Shown: positions 22,601 to 34,300 of the stretch, one piece after another
How the letters are laid out: each line of letters starts with the position of its first letter
How positions within the stretch are numbered: position 1 is the first letter of the stretch
Source of the DNA: Amoebophrya sp. A120
Lineage: Eukaryota > Sar > Dinophyceae > Syndiniales > Amoebophryaceae
DNA length: 64,000 nt
Assembly: GCA_905178155.1 (NCBI GenBank)
Contig: CAJINV010000001.1
Span: forward strand, 10,906,311-10,970,310
Reading direction: 5' to 3'
Program-made: the position numbers and the translations under genes
Notes under the pieces: model-generated
Databases searched by the model: none
Seen by the model: the letters and a program-made list of their open reading frames with translations, nothing else
What the model was told of the DNA's origin: nothing

Positions 22601-23664
22601 TCGCGGCGCGCCTCTGCGGATCGCGGTTCCAGCCGAATTACATTGTGGAGCCGCGGATCATGAAACTGGGCACGGTGCTGGACAGCAAGCACGTACAGGG
22701 TGCGTTGTTGCAGAAGCTGACCGCGGTGGATATCAGCACGAACCGGAACGGCGAAAACGATTTTTACCACGAGCTGGCCCGGTATCTGGAGCGTCGCGCG
22801 CACGAAGCGGGGTTTCTGGACTCGCTCTGGGTGCTTTGCGGCGCGGAGCTCTGGTATGTCGCTGCGTGGCGAAAGCGCGGGAGCGTGGGCAGCTTCCTCT
22901 CCTTGATGCAGCTGGGCTGGACGACGACGACAAGTGTGAATAGAAAAACGAGGAGTCCTGACTCGAGCGAAGATGGGGCTTCGGGTTCGACAAATCGCGA
23001 GACTTTTGGGGCCGGTTCGCGCACGCAAAAAACGGGCTCTTCTGCTGGGCTAACACACGACAGCGCCTGCCTGTTGCTGGATCGCATGGGAATCGTCGAC
23101 TTGCAGGACCTGTTTACGAAATACGTGTCGCCGCACGATTACGAGGAATGGAAAACATCTGCCGAAAAACGAGGTTCATTCGCTCGAAGAAGACAAGGTG
23201 GTCATGATCGCGAGAAGCCTGGTGCAGCTAGAACAAAGTTCTCGGATTTTTATGCGGATATGTGGCGCGACCCCGTTGCAATGCTGCAGGTGCACTACAA
23301 CCTGACACAGGCAGTGCACCATGTCAAAACTCCGAAAGATATTCTACCATATGCCGTTTCTGAAAAGGCACGGACGTTGGCGGACGAGGCCGTGAGCAGG
23401 GCGTATGGTTTTGACGCAGACAACGATGAGGGGACCTTTGACGATGCAGAAGTACGGTATCGCACCAACCATCTGCGATACCCCATGGCAGCTGCGCATC
23501 TAGCCGAGGAACCGAGAGAGGACACGGGACCGGAGGAGCTAGAAGAATCACACGCGGGGCGGATCTTCCTATGGGACTTTGTAGAGGATGCCATTCTGAA
23601 AACAGATTTGCGGGCCGTCTTTTGGAGTGCCTACTTTCATGGGTCACAGGAGGCGGCTGACTGA
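19660..23664 (+). CDS. Membrane-anchored FkbM-family methyltransferase
   Basis: FkbM enzymes transfer a methyl group from S-adenosylmethionine, typically to a sugar or small-molecule hydroxyl. The start is ATG 19660: an Arg-rich N-terminus followed by a hydrophobic span (GIVLAALQVISLV, about 19820-19870), the layout of a type II membrane protein. A Cys-containing segment ends at the donor 20131 (AAG/GTAGGT). One or two small joins around 20227-20411 are unresolved: a 7-nt exon 20227-20233, or a longer one to 20268, joined to 20411 or shortly after. From there the frame is open to TGA 23662-23664. The SAM-binding glycine motif DVGCFAAGLSDTA is near 20789 and ends with CVEPS; the FkbM signature VKVDAEGHDMDILKGG is near 21625, followed by LLFEVN. 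The long C-terminal half (about 22500-23650) has no recognised domain. Confidence 0.7.
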
Positions 23665-24149
23665 GGAAGGTCGTCAGAAAAGCATACAAGGAGTTGACGA
23701 AAGCTATGTTCTTGAAAATCTTCCTTCTTGATGCTGGCCGAAGCACTTCGCCGAAAGACGGATATCCTGTACAAGGAAAGAGCTGATAGATAATGATTAC
23801 GATCTTCATGCTGTTCTTCAGTTGATAGAGAAGAAAAACGACCGTGCTAACAAGCAAATTTCAGCACGATAAGACAAAAATAGATGCTCGAGGTCGACGA
23901 AAGATGTAGACATGTGCGAAAAAGTCTACCAAAGAAACAAGATTGATATAGTTTTCCTTTCAGGCCGACTCACGTAGTCACGTTATCCATTCTGTAAAGT
24001 TTGCTTGGTGGAGGGGACGTAGACGCGGTGCACTCGTCACTTAGAAGCTTTGATTGCCAGCCGAAATACATTTTACAAATGCGCGATTGTGGTGGAGTTT
24101 TTCGACACACGTCTCGTACCACGCCCGTCTCTCTGTAGCAGCACAGAAG
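23665..24149. other. Intergenic region
   Basis: AT-rich, no coding frame supported. It separates the methyltransferase stop from the ATG at 24150; a pyrimidine-containing stretch shortly before the ATG would suit a leader or trans-splice acceptor, which cannot be shown here. Confidence 0.4.
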
Positions 24150-27100
24150 ATGGCCTGGGACTACGTCCCGGAAGATCCAGACGACCCCGGGCAGCAACTA
24201 CAAGCGAAAGTCGCCCAGGTCAAGCAGCGCAACGACGAGCACTACATCGCGGCGCTGCAGTTAATTGAGCAGCACTGCGAGGACGACGAACATTGCGAGA
24301 ACTTTTACCAGTACCTGTGGCGCGAGCTGCAGGACCGCTGCGAGCAATGCGCCGTTCCGGAAGAGCGGCTGAAGGGTGTCGAGGTGTGGGCGTTGCTCCT
24401 TCTCGTCGACGACGCCTACGACCTACTTTGCAGCGACACGGCCTGGCGGTTCATGTGGGTCTGCTGCAAGGAGCGGCATTTAGGCAGCGGCATACCCCGC
24501 CTCTGGCGCCGGTGGAAGAGCCGAACGTTCGCAGCACATTGGGAGCAGCAAGAAAGAAGCGGATCGCTGGCCCCGGATCTGCACCGGGAACTGCTGGGCC
24601 TTGACACGCGCATGCGTCACGTGTGGCACGATCGCCCCTTCCAGCGATTCTGGCTTCTGACCGAAACCGGGGAGGACCTCCCGGAAGCGCAGCGCAGGCA
24701 GGAGCAGTGGAACGACGAGGAAAGGCTGTTGTATGCGATCGACAGACTGGACTACACTCAGAAGAAAATAGTAAGCACAACAAGGACCACAGCGACTGCG
24801 AATGACACCAGTACGACCAGCACTTCAACTTCTGCTCGAGCTACTGGAAGAACCCATCGTTGGCACACGCCAAAGCTGAGCAAACAGGACGGGGAGAAAC
24901 TGTACCTGAACGAAACCCTCGTCGACCCCAAAGCGCTCGCAAACATGATGGACAAGACGGCCGCGAAGCTTGAGGAATTTGACCCGCAACCGAAGGACAG
25001 GTGTCCCGAGAAGGAGCATTTGCAGACCATTGCCGCTGACTATTACAAATTTCAAGAAAAGTTCGAGGAGAATGGCGGGAACCTGAACAGCGACTATTAC
25101 CTGCGTCTAGCCGTGCAAGACGAGGACATCGAGTGGAACTATCTTGAGCAAAAACAGCCCCACCTCAGACGTGTTTTATGCAGATTTGCATGCCAATGGG
25201 GAACTAGATTGTTTATGCAGATTGTTTATGCAGATTGTTTATGCAGTTGTGTTGCTGCACTTGCAATCAGGAATGGGCGCTAGACTTGTGATTTGACAAG
25301 TTCACTAGCCAACCACGATCTTTACGCTTGAGGCGCAAACTTGTCGATTTGTGTAAAGCAAAATCCGGCGCAGCATCTTGACTTTTTTGGCGGCGTGGGG
25401 ACGTTTTTCCGCAGCATAGGAGCGAAGAGGTCGTCAGCACCGCGGCGCGGAATAACATGGTAGAAGATGTCGGTTCCTTGAGCCACCTCCAGTTCGAGGA
25501 CGAGGACGAAGACGTGTCAACAAACACAGCAGGTGGCGAAAATGATCCAAAGAGACCGCATCAATCCTCCGCGGCTGCAGCTTCTTTGCTGCTACAGCCG
25601 TCGGCTCCCCAAGCAGTGAAGCTGAAAAAGGTGAAGCCGGAGCCCAACGCATGCTTCTCTCTGCTAGACTTACAGAACTTCGGATTTTACGAGCACCCCG
25701 AGGACAAGGCACAGCGCGCGGAAGCGGACGTCCAAATCGCGATCCAGCACCGAAATCGAGTGTACGCGGAGCGGGAGCTGGAAAGAAACGTCCTCCAGAA
25801 GCTCAGGGTGGAGTTGCGGAAACTGCGGACCGCGCGTTCGTACTTGAAAACGGTGGTGGTCTCCAGCCGGTACTCCCGGGCCACGGGGAAATCCGGGCAC
25901 ACCAGCTACGCCAAGGTGAAGAAGCCGCGGCCGGCGACCTACGTGAAAGCCTCCCAGGGGGTGAAAGTGGACGCGAAGTCCGTCAAGGACTCGATGCTGC
26001 CGCAGAAGTTTCCACCTGCGTATTCCCGCCCGCCGGTGTGGAGCATCGGCGTCGTCGTGGAGCACAACAACGAGGAGCACGATTTACAGTTGCGTGGACC
26101 GGCGGAGAAACTGCGACTGCTTCTCTCCGCCAACAGCTACAGTGCGAGCGAGGAGAGCAAGCGCGCAGACGCGGTGTTGGCGTGCGCGAAGCCGGTGCGG
26201 TTTTGGTCTGGAGCTACTAGTTCGTCGAGTTCAACACTTTTTCTCGATAGCACGACTGGTGACAAAGACAACGCCACGACCCCGCTAGGGCCGCAAATCA
26301 GTTCCTCTTCCTCCTCGTCCGCGGACGAGGGTTTTGACAACAAGCTGCCGACCATTCCTGAAAACGGCGACGTTGAGATGTTGGATTCAGGCGCCACGGG
26401 GGACACATTCAAGTTAAAAAAGAGAAAGCTCGTTGCTGCAACGGGGGCATCAACATCATCCGCGGCGTCGGCCGCATCTTCACAGGCTCCTGCAAGAAAT
26501 CCAGGGAAGAAAGTATCTGCATCGGCGGGACAAGTAAAAAATGCCGGCACGGGCGGCTCTTCTTCTGGTCCAGCAGCGCAGGGAGTCGCCGACGCGGACG
26601 AGCATGGTGACAGGAGCGCGGCTGCAAGCGTCGGGGCGTCCTCTTCAAGTTCGTCCTCGCACCAGGAGAACGCTGAAACGCCAGGAGAAGACGTGGATTT
26701 CTACCGGCCGTACACCTTTGACCTGAATTCGCAGCCGGTGCCAATTTTCACCCCGTCCGCGCGCCGCCCGAAGAAAGCGCTGCTGAATTACTTTGGCCAC
26801 CACTGCTTCGGCGAAGCTGCGCACCGGGACATCGTGCACGTGGTTGTCGTCGAGCCGAACGAGTACGAGGAGTACCACGCGCACTTTCCGGAGCACGTGT
26901 TTCTGGTGCTCGACCGGAATGAGATGGGCCTCGGGTACGCGCGCTACATGATCCAGTGCTTCTGCACGAATTCCCTGCTCGGCCTGGATTTGAGCGCGCA
27001 GCCGCAGGAGAGCCTGACGAGTCCGGCGGAACAGAGACGGAAATTCCGGGACATGGTCGCCCTGCCCTTCTGCTCCGCGTTCTGCTGGATGATCGACGAC

Positions 27101-27862
27101 ATGGTCGCCCGGTTTTACAAGACGGAGCGCAAGAAGCAGGTGCCAAGCATCGTCCAGGCGAGCGGAGGTTCCTCGTCGAGCGGTGGCGTTGCTGGTGACA
27201 ACAATCTATCGCAAGCCAAGCAGAGCCAGGTCGGGCGGCAGGAGACTACGTGGCTGGAGTCTTTGCTGAAAATCCAAAGGCACGGGGACGTCTCGAAGCT
27301 GGGTGTCGCGGGGTTTTTGCGCGACAACGGCGCCGTGGTGGCGCACTTGAACACGCGCGAGTGGAACAACCAAGCGTTCAAGCTGTACAAAGCGGTCTTC
27401 CTCAACATCGCGGAGCTGCAGAAGCGCGACGTGTTTTACGTGCCGTACCAGAAACTGTGGGAGGATTTGGCCTTTCTGGTGAAAACGGTGAACGCGGATC
27501 TACCGGTGCTCAAGTGTCAGTCGCACTTCTACTTTGCATTCACCAGTCGGAAGGGTGGGTGCGAGGAGCAGCGGGCCCACGAAAAGGTGGACCTGATGAC
27601 CCGGGACCGTTTGGTGCCGGAGGAACACTGGAGTGACCTGTCGAGCAAGGACCAGAAAGTGGTTACCACGGTCCTGGAGTGGGTGCGGGGGCGCGAGGAG
27701 CAGTTTTTGGGAACCAAGAGCGACGAGGACACGTTATGGGCGGAATTGAAAGCGAAACTGCAAGACTGGCGAGAGTCCAGAGCGAATAGCTTAATGTCAA
27801 ACAGAACAAACGGCGGCGCTGGCAGTTCTTCCAGCCTGCTCAACACGGGAAAGAAATCCTAG
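24150..27862 (+). CDS. Protein with TET-associated (base-J type) glycosyltransferase-like domain
   Basis: Exon 1 is 24150-25172 and exon 2 is 25415-27862, joined in phase 0 (CGT/GTTTTA to TTCCGCAG/CAT), giving about 1,156 aa. If the join is wrong, a second gene starts at ATG 25457. The N-terminal part is helical with many Trp and Cys residues; a Ser/Ala-rich linker (26220-26680) follows. The C-terminal domain has a beta-strand and turn IVHVVVVEPNEYEEYHAHFP (26831-26890), LVLDRNEMGLGYARYMIQCF, a metal-binding-like FCWMIDDMVARFYK (about 27079-27120), and GVAGFLRDNG (27302-27331). This order resembles the GT-A-type TET-associated glycosyltransferases related to the base J glucosyltransferase and GREB1 C-terminus. 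Those enzymes are thought to glycosylate hydroxymethylated bases. The family call is by eye and needs a profile search. Confidence 0.5.
25208..25246. repeat. Three tandem copies of a 13-bp unit
   Basis: ATTGTTTATGCAG is repeated perfectly three times (25208-25220, 25221-25233, 25234-25246) inside the intron 25173-25414. Each unit ends in CAG. A partial relative (TTTTATGCAG) lies at the intron's donor side near 25174. Confidence 0.85.
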
Positions 27863-28348
27863 CGGATGAAAAGCAAAAGGAAACAAATCCATGCTTATGG
27901 CGACTACAACAGATTTCAAAAGGTAAGCGCAAAAACGAGAAAAAAGCTCGTTCCAAAGAAGATTCTGCTGGTGTGTTCCTCATCCTCGGCTTAATATCGG
28001 CATGCTTTGTCGTGAGTCTTCGAAAACCAAGATCGTATCACACGGCGCGAGCAGATATATGACAGGAGACAATTTCTATTTCGCGTTCACCAGGGTTTGT
28101 TTTGCGCGAATCTGGATTCCTGCAGCGACTTTTACTCACCCTGAAAAGAACGTCGCGATGCCGATATGTGTGTTGTGATCCCGAATATCTAGTACGAGCT
28201 AGGTACTAGAAAGTGATAAGTACTTCATCTTGTGTTTTTCCGTTCGAAATGGAAATTGGACAGGACGAACAGTCTAAATGTTATAGTCGATGCATAGATT
28301 TTTTGCTTCACCACCACCGCGTTCACGTTGTGAAAACTCCACCCGAAC
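27863..28348. other. Intergenic region
   Basis: AT-rich with no supported coding frame. It separates the stop at 27862 from the ATG at 28349. No repeats or RNA features recognised. Confidence 0.4.
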
Positions 28349-30292
28349 ATGCGCTGCTTTGCACGAGATTGCGCCCCAGCGAAAGTGCTTCCGCACAGAA
28401 AAAGTGACATCTTTTTTCTTTGCGCGTCATTATGCGCATGGTCATTCTTTATCTTTCAAGTTCAACTTCTAACCACTCCTGTCACCGCAGCCAAGGGAAC
28501 CTGTGCTAGCGTCAGTACGCTCGGGCTTTTGGCATCTCTGAACGAGGACACCGATCATACCGCGAGGAGAACAGACGATGAGCCGTCATTTACAGAGACG
28601 CTCATTTGCCTACTCAAAGACCGGGAAACTACTACCGCACCATCGCGGTCGGCACGAGAGCTTATCGGTATTCCGGAAATAGATCTGAGCGTGTGCCCGG
28701 TACAACTGGTTGTAAACGTAAACGAACGCCCCCCTTGCGAGTCCACTGCGCTCACAGTGCTGCGGAATTTCTACGAGCTAGACCTCGAACGGGCGAAAGC
28801 CCCGGAGCTTCTGTGGCCGCTCAGCTACAAGGCACAAATGCTGCAATGGTCCACCAGCATAGTACGAGCAGCTGTGCGAAATTTCGAGCCGGGGATGTTT
28901 GACGTGACGCATTGCGGCAATATGGCGAAAATCAGCGGTGCGGCGCACTGGACCAAAATCAGCGCATTTCTCGAAACGCAAGGCACTGCCGGTGCTGGGC
29001 TCGCGCGGGCTGTCGAGAAGAGGGAGGCAGGGCGGTACCACGAGGGTTCGAATGCTGCAATCCTCGGCATCGTGAAGGCCTTCTTGGCCGCGGATTCGAC
29101 TCACACGAGTACCTCGACGGCAAAAGATCCACACCAATTCCTTCCCCCGTCATCAACGAGTGCTGCAGTTGGCGGCGCCTTTGCTATCGCCTATATGCCG
29201 TGCGCCCTCGGCAGTGACGACGGCTTTGATGGGGCCGGAATGGAGGACGGCTCCTGCGATGCGACCCACATTTTCACCATCGAGAAAACCGCCAGCAATC
29301 AGTGTTTTCTCCTTGCGTCAGACCTGTGGTCTTACACCATGGACGAACTGGTTCTGACGGGAATACCCCCTGCTTCGAGAGAAGAGGAAAGCGCGGAGCT
29401 AGAGCAGTTCAACCGCATGAGTCGACAGAATGCTGCGAAAATAACATGGTTGTCTGAACAGCACCAGCGCAATAAAACAGAGACGGACATCGACTTCTAT
29501 AATTCGAAAGAGAGTAGCGACATCAAGGACAAGCTCCTTCTACCCCGGTTGCCGGGCAGCCGGCCCGAGCCGCGGCGAAAAACAAAAGTGCCGCTTTCGG
29601 CGTTGACGGTAACGCGAAGCTGGATGCGGTACGACGACGGGATCGACGATGATGCTTCCAAGGCGACTGAGGATTTGCTGGCTTCCTTTGATAGCGAGGG
29701 TACAGGCGATCATGTCCCTGCACGCAGCTGCTCGCTTGCGGACCGCGTTCGGGTGGAGGTGATGCCTGCACGAAAGGGGCGCAATTGCAACGACGTGGCC
29801 GCCGTGTTGCAGATGTACTTGACGGGAGAGATTCCCGGCCCTTATCCGCAGGTGGATTTTCTCGAGCGCATTCGCGATCCGGAGGAACTTCGAGGGCAAA
29901 ATCCGCTGCGTGCGCACGAAACCGATTTTGTAGCAGTTTTCGATCGTGTTCTGAATGAAGTCGTTGCTCGGGAGCTCTTTGACCCTTTCTATCGGCCGGA
30001 CCAACCTACTAGTGAGATCGAGGAGGGTGGTGCAGAGAAGTCCAGCGACGGTGTACCGCCGAACCGGGAGCCGGTCAAAAACACGTACAAAACGGAACGG
30101 AGCCTGCGCTCGATGCTGGCGTGGACCTTATTGTCCGGACGCTTTAACCATTCCCGGTCCCCGAATTCTTTTCCTCCGCGATCGGGCGAAACGCAACTGC
30201 TTGTGTACAGCGAAGAAGAGAAAATTCCAGAAAGAGGGCTACTGCGTCCGGAACTGCGACCGAGATGGTCCGGGGAGCCGTCGCCTTCTTGA
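28349..30292 (+). CDS. Signal-anchor/secreted protein of unknown function, 647 aa
   Basis: A single open exon from ATG 28349 to the TGA at 30290-30292. After a basic N-terminus there is a strongly hydrophobic span (DIFFLCASLCAWSFFIFQVQ, about 28403-28462), which could be a signal peptide or a type II membrane anchor, so the rest is probably lumenal or extracellular. The middle region contains several Cys residues in ordinary globular composition (for example around 28690-28740 and 29200-29330) and then a Lys/Arg/Glu-rich part and a helical segment near 29880-30000. The tail is Pro/Arg-rich. No enzyme motif recognised. A second ATG downstream could shorten the N-terminus, but the hydrophobic segment argues for this one. 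Confidence 0.6.
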   Translation: MRCFARDCAPAKVLPHRKSDIFFLCASLCAWSFFIFQVQLLTTPVTAAKGTCASVSTLGLLASLNEDTDHTARRTDDEPSFTETLICLLKDRETTTAPSRSARELIGIPEIDLSVCPVQLVVNVNERPPCESTALTVLRNFYELDLERAKAPELLWPLSYKAQMLQWSTSIVRAAVRNFEPGMFDVTHCGNMAKISGAAHWTKISAFLETQGTAGAGLARAVEKREAGRYHEGSNAAILGIVKAFLAADSTHTSTSTAKDPHQFLPPSSTSAAVGGAFAIAYMPCALGSDDGFDGAGMEDGSCDATHIFTIEKTASNQCFLLASDLWSYTMDELVLTGIPPASREEESAELEQFNRMSRQNAAKITWLSEQHQRNKTETDIDFYNSKESSDIKDKLLLPRLPGSRPEPRRKTKVPLSALTVTRSWMRYDDGIDDDASKATEDLLASFDSEGTGDHVPARSCSLADRVRVEVMPARKGRNCNDVAAVLQMYLTGEIPGPYPQVDFLERIRDPEELRGQNPLRAHETDFVAVFDRVLNEVVARELFDPFYRPDQPTSEIEEGGAEKSSDGVPPNREPVKNTYKTERSLRSMLAWTLLSGRFNHSRSPNSFPPRSGETQLLVYSEEEKIPERGLLRPELRPRWSGEPSPS

Positions 30293-31305
30293 AAATGTTA
30301 ATAGAGATTTTTTAGGCCGCTTAGCAGCGTGGCCGACAAATACAAAGTGAAATATAGATACTAGTATTCCCTGGTTGTGATTCTGGCAGACCCGCGAGCC
30401 GCACCATCCTTCGCTGGGTAGAGATCGCATCCGCCCGCAAGACTCCAGTTTCGGCGGATTCAAAAAAAAAAAAATTGCTTCCGCTCTATAAATATCTAAT
30501 GAATAATGGAATCGCGGCTGGTAGATGCGTTGAGCTGCAAATGCAATAATGCTGCAAAGAGCTATTGCCGGGCGTGAAAATGACCCAGGAGTTTACACAA
30601 AACCGTTTCTTCACTTGGGAAAATGCATTATGCAATTTAGGACTTGAACCAATTCAATCTGTACCCTGTGTGCAAAATCTGAACGACACACGAATTGACG
30701 TTGCTTCAAGCAGCTCAGTTGTTCACCTCACTAATGTTCCAGCGCTCACGACTTGGTCTCAATCAAATGAGTGTCTCCACTAGCTTTTCTTTCGACTCGA
30801 CTCTAGTCTCACATTTCATATTGTCGCAAAAAGGATATGGATAAGCTCCGTAGCTACAGTGCCAGTGCTAATGGTGTTTTCCAACTGATAGACTGTCGTC
30901 CTTTTTTTGTGATATTTGCAGCGACACTGCCCTCCTCGTACCCATTTTTTATCCCGCCGCAGCTCCACTTCCACCCATAGAAAGTGAACTATTTTCTTAT
31001 TCGCAGTTGTTCTGTAGTTCCCCTGAGTGTCTTTTGATCATGAGCTCTAGAGGATCGTTGTCGTTCCTTGTTTCCCCGCCCCCGCGCAGCCGAAGTAGAC
31101 CCCCCTGTAATATTTTCCCGTTGTGCTCCTGTGAGTTTGAGTATGATTCTGATTTTCTCTTTGAGGACCTGATGGTGCCACCCGTTCTCGGAGACGAAAC
31201 TCGTTTTCCGGGCAGATCGAGTGGCTTGTTTTTGATGCTTAAAACGTAAACTTGTGACTTCTTGGAAGACCACTTCCAGCACCGCCTATCGCCCACTTTG
31301 ACACG
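30293..31305. other. Intergenic region
   Basis: About 1 kb with an A tract near 30462 and low GC. A 72-codon frame at 30565-30783 has no supporting context. Nothing convincing, although leader sequence for the J-domain gene is expected at the right end. Confidence 0.45.
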
Positions 31306-34300
31306 ATGTCCAGCACGAAGGATTTGTACGCTGTGATGGGGCTTCCGCCGCTCTGCGGGGACGAGACCGTGATCCGCAAGGCGTACACGACTCTTTCCAA
31401 GGAGCGGCACCCGGACAAGCCTGGGGGCAGCAAGGAGCTGTTTCAGCAGCTGAAAGATGCGTACGACACGCTCGTGGACGCGGACAAGAAAGCACTTTAC
31501 GACAGCATGTACGCACGACGGGTGAAACAGTCCGGGCGAGGTGCTGGCCACCAGAAACAGCACGCCGCGACCTCCTCGACGGCAGGTGGGGCCAGCACTA
31601 GAAGCAAGAAGACGCCGCGGGAGGATCGCCATCCGAGTACTAACCAGGGCCGCATGCCGCAGGGGCCACGGGCAGCTGCACAAAGCAGTGCGTATTTTTC
31701 AGCGACACGCAACAGTTCCGCTTCCCCGAGGGACCCTTCTTCCGGCACGGCGCGGTTCCGGTCCCGGGCGGAATTCCGGGCGTTTTACGAAAGCAAGCGC
31801 GGGGGCGAGAATGCGGGCGCGGCAAGACCACCATCTGACGTGCCGCCGCCCACGGCCGGAAGAAATGCTTACGAGGAGTTCTACGAGCAGCGCGAGAAAC
31901 GGTGGGACGAACAGGAAAATGCCGCACGGGAGCGGCGGAAGAAAAAAGCCGGTGCGTTCTTCGACGAGGAAACGGAAAAGGCAAAACAAGAGAAAAGGTA
32001 CTACTTCCACAAGAGCAACGAAGGGGAGCAGAAGCGCGGAAGAAATGATAAACGGGGGCCGGGGGATCATGTTAGCGACTTGTCCTCGTCGGGAGACGAG
32101 GTGGGGAGGAACGTTCCGGGTTTTTTTCACAGTACGGATGCTAGGCAAGAGCAGGAATTCAACGACGACGTCGAGGATGAATTTCTCCCGGCCGCGTACT
32201 TCAGCAGGAAACGCCGCAGGGAGGAGAGAGAAAGGCGACACGACAAGAAGCACAATCCCGGAACTAGAAGTAGACGCGGCCACCACGAAGATGAAGTAGA
32301 GTTGAGTAGTGATTCCGAGGACTTTGAGTCGCATCGCCGAGAGGTTTTTGCAGACCACCAAACGAAATCCGCACAGTTCAGCTTTCGCTTTGCGGGAAAA
32401 CGCGTGGATAACTACGAGGATTTAGGTACCTACGGCGAGGTATCTTCTTCGAGCGAGGACAACAAGAAGGCGGACCACGACCACCGAGGTCGTCGTGGCA
32501 TGGATGTTGATGAAGAGTTCGCCAGCGAACAAGACCAGCAAGGACAAGAAGAAGCAAATGTCTTCGGCGAACCGAACAACAAGAAAAGTCGGAATAGAGA
32601 CGCGCAGCCGGCGCGAAAGAGAACACACGCGAGTGATTTTGGAGCCGGTATGGGAGAGAGATGGCCTCCTGCAAACAGTGATGTGCCTGCAGATGAGCAC
32701 GCGCCCGAAAATATGTTCGAAGTCCCGCAGCGAACTGCTGGTGCATCCGCGAACGCGAAGGCTTCTGCTTCGTCCTCCTCTTCGGCGACCGCAGCGGCCG
32801 GGGGGCCGGGGGACGCGACGCAAAGGACGCACAAAAATCCTTTGCAACGAGAGGGAAACAAAGGCGACAGAAGGGACAACAAACGTACTGGCAGCAAAGA
32901 TAGGACTAGTACAGCCCTCCCCGCAGAAGATGCCAGACAGCAAATAAATTCTTCGCGCAAGGACGCTTCTGGAACAAATAGGGAGCAAAAGAGTACAGAG
33001 GCGGGCGCAGAAGAAGACAAAAACAAAAAGAAGCGCAGAACGAATCCCGCAAGAACGGAAGTGATCTGCCTAGACACAGACTCGTCGGAACCAGAGATGG
33101 AGGTGATAAATTTGGATACCGATTCCGAGGAGGAAAGACAGAAATCGCGGGGCAACCATGCCGGGAAATTTCCCGGTTGGGGCAGTCGTGTGGTGCCAGA
33201 CCGAAGCGTGCCGCAGCGGCAAGAAGCAGGTGGATCTTCCTCCTCCTCTGCAAAAAGCCGCATAGACGTTGACGGTGGAGATGAAGAAGGAGAACAGTAC
33301 GAGCCCCACGTTGCATCGGAGTTTGACCTGTTACTGGATCGACTGGCGAAACTGGAAAAAGAGAAGCCCCGGCTCTCGGAAGAGGAGTATTTCAAGCGGT
33401 TGAAGCAGGAAGAGCACGCGCGGAAGGTGATGGGCATGCCGGTCGTTTCTCCAGATGAACAAACTGCTGCGCAATCTTCCACCGGCGGCGGTGGAGCTTC
33501 CTCCGGCGTCGACCCAGCGGCAATGACCCAAATGTTGATGAACAACATTGCAATGATGAACCAGATGATGGTCAACCTGGCTGGTGGGAACCCTGCGAGC
33601 GCCAGTAGCACGCCGCTGCTTGGTCCTAGTAGCGGCACAAACGTACCGCAAAACCCCTTCCTCATCGAAGCGGCCGACTTCACCGCAGGTGCCGCGGCGG
33701 CCTCGAGCGGTTCAGCTCGGTTTGCTGGGGGTAGCTTCGACTTCGCTGGAGTGGCCGGGCAACAACATCAAGCTTGTGAACCGCCGCCGTTCCTTCCGCA
33801 ACACAGCAGAAAAGGCGGCGGGAAGATGAACAGAGGGAAAGACAAGGAAGGTGGAAAAGCAGCGAAAGGTGCCGGAGTAGTTGGGAAGTTTGCATTTGCC
33901 GCGAACAACAACACGCGCGCGAATGTTAGCGTTGCGACCATGAAGCATGGGGCAGGTAAAAAAGGCGGGCATGTGCCGTGGACTACTAAGCAAAATGCGA
34001 CGAGTGCTGGGAGCAAAGACAAAGGCGGGAAGTCGAGCAAACCAGTAGATGGAACCAAAGCGCAAACAAAAAGCAGTAGCTTCGGCGAGAGTGTGGGCAA
34101 AGGCGGCGAGAGTCAAGGCAAGGGTAAGACGAAAAGTGTCAAAGGCGGGAAGCAAAATGACACTACGGCAGCAGCAGCCGCGCGAACAACAAGAACAGCA
34201 CAGGGCGATGCGAAACGCATTGATGAGATACGACGCGCGTTTCAAGGAAACTCCCGAGAGCACAGTACTGAAAATGCGCGAGATCGATCGCGAAGCCGAG

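Noticed and set aside
21916-23028. 370-codon minus-strand ORF opposite the methyltransferase gene
   Set aside because: The opposite strand carries recognisable methyltransferase motifs in an uninterrupted frame through the locus.
32430-33683. 417-codon minus-strand Ser/Phe-rich ORF opposite the J-domain gene
   Set aside because: A shadow frame of Glu/Lys-rich sequence; the J-domain gene is clear on the + strand.
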